Positions 55,926 to 64,000 of a stretch of DNA of 64,000 bases are shown here, piece after piece (the first letter of the stretch is position 1; every line of letters begins with the position of its first letter). The stretch comes from Zunongwangia sp. ESRF-bin46 (GTDB taxonomy: Bacteria; Bacteroidota; Bacteroidia; Flavobacteriales; Flavobacteriaceae). The notes under the pieces are model-generated. The model saw only the letters and a program-made list of their open reading frames with translations. It was not told the DNA's origin and searched no databases. The stretch is taken from the NCBI GenBank assembly GCA_002631855.1, contig NTLF01000020.1, forward strand, positions 1 through 64,000. The letters run 5' to 3'. The translations under genes were made by a program, and so were the position numbers.

Positions 55926-57713
55926 TTAGTTAGTTGCTTGTTTGGTGTTCTTTTCAATTAGTAGTAACCCGTCATCAATTAAATGAGCAACGTTCGGGCG
56001 TTCCTTTTTAAGCGCTAATAGATGTTTTAAAACCTTTTCAGAAAAAGTACTGTTTTCTGAAGCAACGAGTTCAAATATTTCTAAAGGAAGCAACCAGTCT
56101 TTTGGATAATCATTCTCTAGAGTTTCAAATATGTTTTTTAACTCAGGAAGTTTTTCTTCAAAGGATTTATGTTCTTCTTTATTCCGAAGTAAACGTATCT
56201 GTTTATAAAAATTATTCAACTTAATTTCTTTTTCAGAAAGGTTAGAACGATTGGTTTTTGTATCACTTAATTTATGAAGCGAAATAGGGAAAGATAGATA
56301 ATCGGCGGCGCCTGTAAAAGCAGATACAATTTCTTTACCAACGGCCATGTCAAAATCACCCATTTCAGGTGTAAATAACACTTCGTCCTTATACGTAACC
56401 GTACAATTTGTAAACTGAATAAGCATCAACTCACCTCGTAAATTTCGCATTCCGGTAACGTTTAAACCTTCGACGGTGATGCCACTTTCAAACTCGAAAG
56501 CAATAGGTTTACCATCGTAAAAATTATAAGCCTGTAAGTCGCGAGGTCCCATATTTTCGATAGCGAGATTTATTTTTTTAAGTTTTCCCAGTGGTGATCT
56601 AAAACCGTTAGTATGACGGCTAATTCCGTGGCCAATTACTTCTTTTTCGCGGTATGCGAGCGCAGTTCTACCTTCGGTTTCAAAATAAACAACCTCATTG
56701 TCTTCATTTTGAATCATTCGAGAAAAATGACCGCTTACTTGAAGACCGGTACTCAATTCAATCGTACCAATTTGTTTAGAATTTATTAATTTTTTTAATC
56801 CGCGCCAACCACCTTTTCTTATGGCCATTGTATTTGCAAATTCTTCCAAAACTTCTTGTAAGTATGCAAAATCTGGGGTTACATATAATTGTGGTTGTGG
56901 TTTGGTGATATCAAACTCTTGGTAAGCTGCATCGATGGAATACGGTATTTTCTTTACTTCATCTTTCATACACCACGTACTTTCCCCAATAGAAGAAAGC
57001 AAGCCAGCACCATAAATTTTAGTTTTTTCAACAGTGCCTACCAGTCCGTACTCAACAGTCCACCAATGTAAATTTCGTATAAGTGCAATTTCAGAAGGTT
57101 CTACTTTTTTATGCTGAAGTTCTTCTACTCGTTCTTCAGCTGCTTTTATGATGGTTTCTGAAATACCATCCGCTTCTTTTAAAATAGAAAGTTCTCGTAC
57201 GGCTTCATACATTTCCATATCATGCGCACTAGAAATCGCTTTCGCGCCAATCTCGCCAAAACGGCGTAGGTATTCGGCATAATCGGGACTAGCAATAATG
57301 GGTGCGTGTCCGGCACCTTCGTGAATAATATCTGGGGCAGGAGTGTATTCAATATTTTCAAGCTGACGAATATCGCTGGCAATCACCAAAACTTTATACG
57401 CCTGAAATTCCATAAATGCATTAGGCGGAATAAACCCATCAACGGCAACGGCTGCCCAGCCAATTTCTTTTAAAATACGGTTCATTCCGTACATAGAAGG
57501 AATAGTATCGATTGAGATACCTGTTTTTCTAAGGCCGTCCAAATAACTTTCGTGTGCCACTTGGCTTAAATAATCTACGTTTTTGCGCATTACATACCGC
57601 CAAACTGCTTGGTTTATTGGTGTATATTGATCGTAATCCTGAGGTTTTATGTACTGCTTTAAATGCGGTGGTAACCTTTCCAGTAGTTCGTTGGTCTCAA
57701 TGCGTTCTTCCAT
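55926..57713 (-). CDS. Aromatic amino-acid hydroxylase (phenylalanine-4-hydroxylase-like) with C-terminal extension
   Basis: 595 residues from ATG at 57713; a TTG three codons upstream was not preferred. The catalytic domain (about 30-310) contains the iron ligands HEGAGHAP (H131, H136) and the glutamate in HWWTVEYGL (E222), with YLRRFGEIGAKAISS. Bacterial phenylalanine hydroxylases are usually 260-300 residues; here about 285 further residues follow with no recognised domain. It hydroxylates phenylalanine or tryptophan with a pterin cofactor. The rhodanese gene is coupled downstream. Confidence 0.9.
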   Translation of the reverse strand: MEERIETNELLERLPPHLKQYIKPQDYDQYTPINQAVWRYVMRKNVDYLSQVAHESYLDGLRKTGISIDTIPSMYGMNRILKEIGWAAVAVDGFIPPNAFMEFQAYKVLVIASDIRQLENIEYTPAPDIIHEGAGHAPIIASPDYAEYLRRFGEIGAKAISSAHDMEMYEAVRELSILKEADGISETIIKAAEERVEELQHKKVEPSEIALIRNLHWWTVEYGLVGTVEKTKIYGAGLLSSIGESTWCMKDEVKKIPYSIDAAYQEFDITKPQPQLYVTPDFAYLQEVLEEFANTMAIRKGGWRGLKKLINSKQIGTIELSTGLQVSGHFSRMIQNEDNEVVYFETEGRTALAYREKEVIGHGISRHTNGFRSPLGKLKKINLAIENMGPRDLQAYNFYDGKPIAFEFESGITVEGLNVTGMRNLRGELMLIQFTNCTVTYKDEVLFTPEMGDFDMAVGKEIVSAFTGAADYLSFPISLHKLSDTKTNRSNLSEKEIKLNNFYKQIRLLRNKEEHKSFEEKLPELKNIFETLENDYPKDWLLPLEIFELVASENSTFSEKVLKHLLALKKERPNVAHLIDDGLLLIEKNTKQATN

Positions 57714-57816
57714 AGTGGTCAAAAATAACGAAATTAGAAATACTTAAGTCGTAATTAATAATACCTTATAACAGATTTATGAATGAGTTTGTAAAAACTG
57801 TATCTTGCAGAATACT

Positions 57817-58386
57817 ATGAAACCGGCTTCCCGAAAAACCGAAATAATAACCACAGCGTCCCGTCTTTTTAAAGAAAAAGGATACAATGCTGTTTCTATG
57901 CGCGACATTGCACAAGCTATGGGGATAAAGGCTTCTAGCTTGTACAATCATATTTCGGGGAAGCAAGAGATTCTTTCAACCTTAATATTGACGGTGGCTC
58001 GCGAGTTTACTAGCGGAATGGAGCAAGTGCTTTCAAAAAAGCTGAATTCAGTACAAAAGATTGAAAAGATTATTGAGTTTCATATTGATATAACCGTTAC
58101 CTATTCCGAAGCGTTAGCAGCACTGAACAATGATTGGATGCACCTACTAGATGACGACTTAAAGCAATTTGTAAAAATGCGGGACGATTATGAAAATAAC
58201 GTCCGGATTATTATTAATGAAGGAATAAAAGCCGGTGAAATAGAAGCTAGGCATCCTGAAGTTATTTTGTTTTCGATGCTTTCTACCTTACGAACGTTGT
58301 ACTTATGGTATGAAAAAAGAGGAAAACTTGATGTAAACGTTTTAAAAAGAGATATGGTTGCCGTTCTTTTAAAGGGGATTGTATAG
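57817..58386 (+). CDS. TetR/AcrR-family transcriptional regulator
   Basis: 189 residues from ATG at 57817; a TTG four codons earlier is an alternative. The N-terminal helix-turn-helix is RKTEIITTASRLFKEKGYNAVSMRDIAQAMGIKASSLYNHISGKQEIL; the C-terminal all-helical ligand domain has WMHLLDDDLKQFVKMRDDYEN. It is divergent from the hydroxylase gene (about 100 bases between starts), so it may regulate that gene; that is inference. Confidence 0.92.
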   Translation: MKPASRKTEIITTASRLFKEKGYNAVSMRDIAQAMGIKASSLYNHISGKQEILSTLILTVAREFTSGMEQVLSKKLNSVQKIEKIIEFHIDITVTYSEALAALNNDWMHLLDDDLKQFVKMRDDYENNVRIIINEGIKAGEIEARHPEVILFSMLSTLRTLYLWYEKRGKLDVNVLKRDMVAVLLKGIV

Positions 58387-58388
58387 TA

Positions 58389-58417
58389 TTGCCATTGTTA
58401 GAAGTTCTGTACTTTTG
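58389..58417 (+). promoter_or_regulatory. Bacteroidota-type promoter upstream of the SpoU methyltransferase gene
   Basis: TTG at 58389-58391 and TACTTTTG at 58410-58417 are separated by 18 bases, matching TTG-N17-23-TAnnTTTG. It overlaps the end of the tetR gene by position order only and leaves a very short leader before the ATG at 58423. Confidence 0.65.
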
Positions 58418-58422
58418 CAGCT

Positions 58423-58884
58423 ATGCAACCCAATAATTTCACTACAGAATTCTTCGGAATAGGAATCCAAAACGGGAAAACACCTGAAAATCTCGGTGTG
58501 CTTTGGCGAACCGCCCAAAATATGGGGGCTAGTTTTATTTTTACTATCGGTAATCGTTACGCAAATCAATCTAGTGATACGCATAATGCCGTAAAATCGC
58601 TTCCGTATTTTCATTATGAAACCTTTGAAGATTTTTATAAACATTTACCAAAAGGCTGCCGTATTGTTGGGGTTGAAAAAACAGAGAAAGCCGTTCAATT
58701 AGAAAACTTTGAACACCCAAAACGTTGTGTTTATTTGTTGGGAGCCGAAGATCACGGATTGTCCAACCAAGCTATTGATAAGTCACATTTTTTAATTCAA
58801 TTTCCTTCAGAAAAAAGTTTAAATGTCGCTGTGGCTGGCAGTATTATTTTGTACGATCGAGGGCGTACCAAACCGAAAGTTTAG
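58423..58884 (+). CDS. SpoU/TrmH-family RNA 2'-O-methyltransferase
   Basis: 153 residues. FGIGIQNGKTPENLGVLWRTAQNMGASFIF holds the NxG...RT...GA motif 1, VYLLGAEDHGLSNQ motif 2 and LNVAVAGSIILYDR motif 3 of the SpoU superfamily (deep trefoil knot). It is a small single-domain member, so the tRNA or rRNA target cannot be predicted. It precedes the GreA/B-like and era genes. Confidence 0.9.
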   Translation: MQPNNFTTEFFGIGIQNGKTPENLGVLWRTAQNMGASFIFTIGNRYANQSSDTHNAVKSLPYFHYETFEDFYKHLPKGCRIVGVEKTEKAVQLENFEHPKRCVYLLGAEDHGLSNQAIDKSHFLIQFPSEKSLNVAVAGSIILYDRGRTKPKV

Positions 58885-58966
58885 AATATTCAAAAAGAAA
58901 GCAAGTATAATTTTAAAAATACCCGCCGCAGTTTATATTGAGCGGCTTCGAAATACGGGCATTGAT

Positions 58967-59470
58967 ATGAGTAGAGGATTTGTAAGAGAAGGTGATCAAG
59001 AAGAACCACCTATGATTCCGCCACGGGCAGCGTTGCCGGAAGGAGTGACAAATTATGTTACACCAAATGGCATGGATCAGTTAGTGCAAGAACGGGAAAC
59101 ATTACAAACTGAAATTAAAGAATTAACCATTACCGATGAGCGAGAACGAAGACGAACGTTAGCCGTTATTGAAGGAAAACTTAAATTGCTCAATGAACGC
59201 ATTCATTCTGCGCGAGTTCTTGACCCAAAAGATCAGGCGAAAGATGAGGTGCGTTTTGGTGCCACGGTAAGTCTTCAAAATAAAAGCAACAATACCAAGC
59301 AGCAATTTACTATTGTGGGTGTAGATGAAGCCGATGTGACGAAAAGTAAAATTGCTTTTGTTGCCCCAATTGCTAGAGCAGTAACGGGAGCTAATAAAGG
59401 AGAAGAGGTAGATTTTAAACTGGGAAATGAGATACGTGTTCTCAAAATTTTAGATATACAGTATCAGTAG
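58967..59470 (+). CDS. GreA/GreB-family transcript cleavage factor
   Basis: 167 residues from ATG at 58967. A longer reading from 58823 runs over the previous stop context and adds a non-conserved front, so it was rejected. The N-terminal coiled-coil (about 35-80, MDQLVQERETLQTEIKELTITDERERRR) and the C-terminal FKBP-like domain (VRFGATVSLQNKSNNTKQQFTIVGVDEAD, IGRAVTGANKGEEVDFKLG) match Gre factors. The acidic tip expected for cleavage activity is only weakly present (ITDERE), so it may be a Gre-like anti-factor. It starts about 80 bases after the methyltransferase stop. Confidence 0.85.
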   Translation: MSRGFVREGDQEEPPMIPPRAALPEGVTNYVTPNGMDQLVQERETLQTEIKELTITDERERRRTLAVIEGKLKLLNERIHSARVLDPKDQAKDEVRFGATVSLQNKSNNTKQQFTIVGVDEADVTKSKIAFVAPIARAVTGANKGEEVDFKLGNEIRVLKILDIQYQ

Positions 59471-59482
59471 CGTATTATAAGC

Positions 59483-59510
59483 TTGATAACACCAAAAACA
59501 CGTACCTTTG
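59483..59510 (+). promoter_or_regulatory. Bacteroidota-type promoter of era
   Basis: TTG at 59483-59485 and TACCTTTG at 59503-59510, separated by 17 bases, just after the GreA/B-like stop (59470). It predicts a leader of about eight bases before the era ATG at 59525 and argues against a start further upstream. Confidence 0.7.
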
Positions 59511-59524
59511 CCAAAAACTTATAC

Positions 59525-60409
59525 ATGGCACATAAAGCAGGATTTGTAAATATTATTGGTAACCCAAATGTTGGGAAAAGCACGCTTATGAATGCTTTTG
59601 TAGGCGAACGGCTTTCTATTATTACTAGTAAAGCACAGACTACGCGTCATCGTATTTTAGGAATTGTAAATGGTGAAGATTTTCAGGTGATTTTAAGCGA
59701 TACACCTGGTATTATAAAACCAGCGTACCAATTACAAGAAAGTATGATGGGTTTTGTGAAATCTGCTTTTGAAGATGCCGATATTTTACTGTACTTGGTT
59801 GAATTAGGTGAGAAGGACCTTAAAGACGAGGCGTTTTTTGAAAAAATAAAAAATGCTAATATTCCCGTGTTACTTCTTATCAATAAAATAGATAAAGGAA
59901 ACGAAGAAAAATTAACCGAAGCCCTACAGATGTGGCAAGAAAAAGTTCCTAATGCGGAAATTTTTGCTATTTCAGCTTTGGAAAATTTTGGGGTGCCAGA
60001 AGTATTTAAACGAATCATCGAATTATTGCCAGAATCACCTGCTTTTTATCCAAAAGACCAATTAACCGACAAACCAGAACGTTTTTTTGTAAACGAAACC
60101 ATTCGGGAAAAAATCCTGATGCACTACAAAAAAGAGATTCCCTATTCTGTAGAAATTGATACCGAAGAGTTTTTTGAAGATGATGATATTATCCGTATCC
60201 GAAGTGTGATTATGGTAGAACGCGAAACCCAAAAAGGAATCATCATCGGCCATAAAGGTTCGGCACTTAAACGGGTAGGAGTAGAAGCGCGTAAGGATTT
60301 AGAGAAATTCTTCGGAAAACAGATACACTTAGAAACGTATGTGAAAGTTAATAAAAACTGGCGTAGTGATGATAGACAATTAAGACGCTTCGGATATAAT
60401 CAGAAATAA
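59525..60409 (+). CDS. era: Ribosome-assembly GTPase Era
   Basis: 294 residues from ATG at 59525; an upstream ATT-initiated reading would begin on the promoter itself. G-domain motifs GNPNVGKST (G1), DTPG (G3), NKID (G4) and SAL (G5); the C-terminal KH domain has MVERETQKGIIIGHKGSALKRVGVEARKDLEKFFG. Era binds 16S rRNA and assists 30S maturation. It is one of the core genes of this end of the window. Confidence 0.96.
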   Translation: MAHKAGFVNIIGNPNVGKSTLMNAFVGERLSIITSKAQTTRHRILGIVNGEDFQVILSDTPGIIKPAYQLQESMMGFVKSAFEDADILLYLVELGEKDLKDEAFFEKIKNANIPVLLLINKIDKGNEEKLTEALQMWQEKVPNAEIFAISALENFGVPEVFKRIIELLPESPAFYPKDQLTDKPERFFVNETIREKILMHYKKEIPYSVEIDTEEFFEDDDIIRIRSVIMVERETQKGIIIGHKGSALKRVGVEARKDLEKFFGKQIHLETYVKVNKNWRSDDRQLRRFGYNQK

Positions 60410-60499
60410 TTAGTTCACTACTTATATTTTATAAGAAATACTTGAAATTTGTATATTAGGGTATTTCAGAAAAACATATTAACTACCATTAAAATGCAG

Positions 60500-60507
60500 T
60501 ACTTTTG
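60500..60507 (+). promoter_or_regulatory. Candidate -7 box upstream of der
   Basis: TACTTTTG (60500-60507) matches TAnnTTTG, 24 bases before the der ATG. No TTG is found at the expected distance, so it is a single-box match. Confidence 0.4.
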
Positions 60508-60531
60508 CATTTTTAAAATAAACAGAAAGTC

Positions 60532-61833
60532 ATGAGCATAGTTGCTATCGTAGGAAGACCAAATGTAGGGAAATCTACTTTTTTTAATAGATTAATCCAA
60601 CGACGGGAAGCTATTACCGATGCAGTAAGCGGTGTTACCCGTGATCGTCATTACGGAAAAAGTGACTGGAACGGCAAAGAGTTTTCATTGATTGATACTG
60701 GTGGGTATGTTAAAGGAAGCGATGATATTTTTGAAGCCGAAATCGATAAACAAGTTGAATTGGCCATTGAAGAGGCCGATGCTATCGTTTTTATGGTCGA
60801 TGTAGAAAGCGGCTTAACCGGAATGGATGAAGAGGTTGCTACCTTGCTTAGAAAGTCTAAAAAACCATTTTTTTTAGCTGTAAATAAAGTAGATAGTGCC
60901 ACGCGTGAAAATGATGCGGTGGAATTCTATTCTTTGGGAGTTGAAAAATATTACACCCTATCCAGTATTAATGGAAGTGGAACAGGGGAGTTGCTGGATG
61001 ATTTAGTAAAAGCCTTACCAGAAAAAGAAGAAGAGGAAGAAAGTGAATTACCACGTTTTGCTGTGGTAGGAAGACCAAACGCAGGGAAATCATCCTTTAT
61101 CAACACGCTAATAGGTGAGGAACGGTACATTGTAACCGATATCGCCGGAACTACACGTGATAGTATTGACACTCGCTACAATCGTTTTGGATTTGAATTT
61201 AATCTAGTTGACACCGCTGGAATTAGACGAAAAGCAAAAGTAAAGGAAGATCTAGAGTTTTATTCCGTGATGCGAAGTGTCCGTGCTATTGAGCATTGCG
61301 ATGTGATGATCTTGATACTTGACGCCACTCGTGGTTTTGACGGACAAGTACAGAATATTTTCTGGTTGGCACAGCGCAATAACAAAGGGGTTGTGATTCT
61401 GGTAAATAAATGGGATTTGGTTGAAAAAGAAACCAACACCGTAAAAGACTTTGAAAAACACATTCGTCAAGAGTGTGAACCGTTTACCGATGTCCCAATC
61501 GTATTTATTTCCGTATTGAACAAACAACGTATTTTCAAGGCAATTGAAACAGCGGTTGAGGTTTATAAAAACCGAAGCAAACGGATTAAAACAAGTAAAT
61601 TGAACGATGTATTGTTACCCATTATTCAAGCTACGCCACCGCCACAATACAAAGGGAAATACGTGAAAATTAAGTTTATAACGCAATTACCAATGCCTTA
61701 CCCTACTTTTGCGTTTTTTGCCAACTTACCACAATATGTAAAAGACCCATACAAACGGTTTTTGGAAAATAAGCTTCGTGAAAATTTCGACTTTACAGGA
61801 GTACCGGTTAAAATTTACCTTCGGAAGAAATAA
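60532..61833 (+). CDS. der: Ribosome-assembly GTPase Der (EngA)
   Basis: 433 residues with two GTPase domains: first [18 protein letters not shown]; second [26 protein letters not shown]; then a C-terminal KH-like domain (about 345-433, [27 protein letters not shown]). The double-GTPase layout is diagnostic of Der, required for 50S maturation. It follows era with a 122-base gap. Confidence 0.97.
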   Translation: MSIVAIVGRPNVGKSTFFNRLIQRREAITDAVSGVTRDRHYGKSDWNGKEFSLIDTGGYVKGSDDIFEAEIDKQVELAIEEADAIVFMVDVESGLTGMDEEVATLLRKSKKPFFLAVNKVDSATRENDAVEFYSLGVEKYYTLSSINGSGTGELLDDLVKALPEKEEEEESELPRFAVVGRPNAGKSSFINTLIGEERYIVTDIAGTTRDSIDTRYNRFGFEFNLVDTAGIRRKAKVKEDLEFYSVMRSVRAIEHCDVMILILDATRGFDGQVQNIFWLAQRNNKGVVILVNKWDLVEKETNTVKDFEKHIRQECEPFTDVPIVFISVLNKQRIFKAIETAVEVYKNRSKRIKTSKLNDVLLPIIQATPPPQYKGKYVKIKFITQLPMPYPTFAFFANLPQYVKDPYKRFLENKLRENFDFTGVPVKIYLRKK

Positions 61834-61925
61834 GCTGAATTTTTTCTTGATTGTTTTTAAAGTTATACGAAAAGGGTGTTATCTTCGTTTCGATTATAAC
61901 TAACATCAATCAAATCAAAATTCTT

Positions 61926-64000
61926 ATGAAGCACCTATTACTAGGAACCTTGCTTTTGCTTTCTTTTGCATCTTTCTCACAAACCAAAGACTTTGAAATT
62001 TCCGGACAGCTTATTTCCGAAGAAAAAAAAGAACCATTAGAGTCGGCTACCATATACCTTCAGCGAGTTAAAGACAGCTCGTTGGTTACGTATACCATTT
62101 CAGATAAACAAGGGGATTTCTTTTTAAAAGGTAGAACCGCAGATGAGAAGTTAAACTTATACATTTCATATGTTGGCTTTAAAACCTATTTTAAATCTAT
62201 TTTTATAGATAAAGAAGAAATTAATTTAGGGGAAATTCCACTCGCTGAAGACGATAATGTATTAGATGAAGTGCTCATCAAATCGCAAGCACCGGTTACG
62301 GTTAAAACAGATACGTTAGAATTTAATGTAGCTTCTTTCAAAACTAAAAAAGATGCCAATGTTGAAGATTTACTGAAAGAACTTCCAGGTGTGGAAGTAG
62401 ATTCCGAAGGAAATATCAAAGTAAATGGCAAACCGGTAAATAAGATTTTAGTGAACGGAAAACCCTTTTTTGGCGATGACCCTACCATTGCGACTCGAAA
62501 TCTTACCAAAGAAATAGTGGATAAGATACAAGTTACCGATACGAAAACAGATTCTGAAGCTTTCACTGGTGAAAAAGGAGATGAAGAGAATAAAACAATT
62601 AATATCACCATCGATGAAGAGAAAAACAAAGGAATTTTTGGTCGGGTAGCAGGTGGCGCGGGTACCGATGAGCGTTTTGAATACGCAGGGCTGCTTAATT
62701 ATTTCGATAACGACCTACGAATAAGTGCCCTAGCTGGAGGTAACAATATTAACTCACCTGGGTTTAGTTTTGGTGAAATTCAAAAAATGTTTGGTAACGC
62801 CCGTTATATGAGTGTTAACAGTAATGGTACTTTTAATATTGATGGTAGAATGTTTGGTGGCGGAGATGGAATTACAAATTCCAGAACGGCAGGTGCCAAT
62901 TACGCAGATGATCTTGGAAAAGAAACCGATTTAACAGCAGATTACTTTTATTCCGCAGCCAACTCATTTAATGATGAAATACGCAATCGTGAGAACATTT
63001 TACCAGACGATCGTTACTTTTCAAATACCACTTCAAGTTCAAAAACTAATTCCGATAGCCACGCAGCTAATTTGCGTTTTAAAACCCAAATAGATTCAAC
63101 CTTTCTTATCAATATTCGTCCGCAATTTCGATATAATACGGGGGAATCGTATTCCAATAACAATGAAGAGACCACACGTTTAAATGGCGAGTTGACTAAC
63201 CAGTCTACTACAGAACGAAGTTCAGAAAATATTCAGAAATCGTTTGAAAATCGATTTAACTTAACTAAAAAGTATGGTGATAAGGGTGGTTTTTTTAAGC
63301 TAACAATTACGAATGAAATTGAAGATTCAGAAATTGAAAATAAAGCAAATTCGAACACTGAAATTTTTGGTGATGAACCGGAAACTATAATTAGAAATCA
63401 ATTTACCGATGGCGAGCAAAGCTCGAATCAATATGAAATTACCCCAGAATTTAGACTTCCTATATTGGCTAAAAAACTTTATTTAGATTTAGAGTATTCT
63501 TACCGAAATGATAAACGAAAAGACCGCCAGAGTGTGTTCGATTTTGATGAAACTTCTCAAGATTTTTCACTATTCAACCTTGATCAAAGTACCGATTTTA
63601 CAAATACAGATAGTAGGTCACGTCCAGAAGTAGGGCTGCGTTACAATGATGATAAATTACGAACCGGGATTAATGTGGGTTATGTAATGAGAACGCTGGA
63701 AAGTGAAGATGTGTTGCGCGACATTAATTTTGAAAACGATTTTAATGCGGTAGAACTTTCAGCAAATTTAAGTTATAAGTTTAGCCAAAAGTTTAGAATG
63801 TATTCTGGCTATTATTTGCGTAATGATGCACCGAATGTTTCACTATTATCACCGTATGTTGATGTTTCAGACCCATTAAATATTGTTCAAGGAAATCCAA
63901 ACTTAAGTCCATCAAATAATCACAGCATTTATATGGGTTTCAATAATTATGATTTTCAAACAAAATCTGGGTTTTATAGTAATTTCAACGGAAACTTCAC
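61926..64000 (+). CDS. Outer-membrane beta-barrel receptor-like protein (partial)
   Basis: Open to the right edge; 691 residues are visible. A signal peptide (1-19, LLLLSFASFSQ) leads into a carboxypeptidase-regulatory-like domain (about 24-105, ISGQLISEEKKEPLESATIY, LYISYVGFKTYF), then a plug-like region (VLIKSQAPVTVKTDTLEFN, DVEDLLKELPGVEVD-like, KVNGKPVNKILVNGKPFFGDD). Barrel strands then dominate, with an OMP_b-brl-type layout. The plug resembles Bacteroidota outer-membrane beta-barrel receptors without a conventional TonB box. The ligand is unknown. Confidence 0.88.
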   Translation, partial: MKHLLLGTLLLLSFASFSQTKDFEISGQLISEEKKEPLESATIYLQRVKDSSLVTYTISDKQGDFFLKGRTADEKLNLYISYVGFKTYFKSIFIDKEEINLGEIPLAEDDNVLDEVLIKSQAPVTVKTDTLEFNVASFKTKKDANVEDLLKELPGVEVDSEGNIKVNGKPVNKILVNGKPFFGDDPTIATRNLTKEIVDKIQVTDTKTDSEAFTGEKGDEENKTINITIDEEKNKGIFGRVAGGAGTDERFEYAGLLNYFDNDLRISALAGGNNINSPGFSFGEIQKMFGNARYMSVNSNGTFNIDGRMFGGGDGITNSRTAGANYADDLGKETDLTADYFYSAANSFNDEIRNRENILPDDRYFSNTTSSSKTNSDSHAANLRFKTQIDSTFLINIRPQFRYNTGESYSNNNEETTRLNGELTNQSTTERSSENIQKSFENRFNLTKKYGDKGGFFKLTITNEIEDSEIENKANSNTEIFGDEPETIIRNQFTDGEQSSNQYEITPEFRLPILAKKLYLDLEYSYRNDKRKDRQSVFDFDETSQDFSLFNLDQSTDFTNTDSRSRPEVGLRYNDDKLRTGINVGYVMRTLESEDVLRDINFENDFNAVELSANLSYKFSQKFRMYSGYYLRNDAPNVSLLSPYVDVSDPLNIVQGNPNLSPSNNHSIYMGFNNYDFQTKSGFYSNFNGNF

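Noticed and set aside
58823-58966. Longer N-terminus for the GreA/B-like factor
   Set aside because: Overlaps the end of the SpoU gene and has no Gre similarity; ATG at 58967 precedes the coiled coil.
59483-59524. Upstream start of era
   Set aside because: It would begin on the -33 box of the era promoter and would not be transcribed in full.

Overview
The window looks like a chromosomal segment of a Flavobacteriaceae bacterium (Bacteroidota), probably marine or saline. This rests on low G+C by eye, mostly absent Shine-Dalgarno sequences, several promoters of the Bacteroidota type (TTG, then TAnnTTTG), and lineage-typical families: DUF5686 with a carboxypeptidase-regulatory domain, TonB-dependent receptors, a 2TM-domain protein, a TonB-like energy transducer, and soluble plus membrane pyrophosphatases together. 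I do not assign a genus.

Left part (1 to about 17.6 kb) is accessory in character. It starts inside the 3' end of a metal-efflux adaptor-type gene. Next comes a 490-base non-coding stretch with four imperfect inverted repeats in a row. A tightly packed plus-strand run (718-9649) then encodes a 46-residue cysteine-tagged membrane peptide, a DUF2231 membrane protein, a membrane-anchored FMN/iron-sulfur glutamate-synthase-like protein, a K+-channel-like protein, an NTF2-like secreted protein, a permease, a CopA-type copper ATPase, a DUF2911 lipoprotein, a PepSY membrane protein and a DUF305 protein. A CusB-like adaptor follows, with no RND pump in the window. On the minus strand come a large ParB-like protein and a two-gene Hachiman-type anti-phage system (HamA nuclease and HamB helicase). 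This part ends next to an initiator tRNA gene at 17625-17697, with a tandem 11-bp direct repeat nearby, which suggests an integrated element whose other end lies outside the window.

Right part (17.8-64 kb) is core-like. It holds: an AsmA-like protein, an ABC-F ATPase and small conserved proteins; fabD; folA with a kinase-fold protein; a PLP enzyme; an ergothioneine operon (egtB-egtD) with two small genes; tonB-like and thyA; a nucleoside transporter carrying an extra N-terminal domain; a bifunctional nuclease; etfBA; pdhB; a DUF5686 outer-membrane protein; a MATE pump; and a TonB-dependent receptor. A phosphate/pyrophosphate group follows (ppa, hppA, ppk1) with a MgtC/DUF4010 protein and an App1-like phosphatase. 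The window closes with a deoxynucleoside kinase, an aromatic amino-acid hydroxylase with a long C-terminal extension, and a cluster of TetR regulator, SpoU-type methyltransferase, GreA/B-like factor, era, der and the start of a large outer-membrane beta-barrel protein.

Most systems are recognisable. The least explained signals are the hairpin array at 319-667, the redox/ion-channel genes embedded in the copper operon, and the added domains on the nucleoside transporter, the hydroxylase and the membrane pyrophosphatase.
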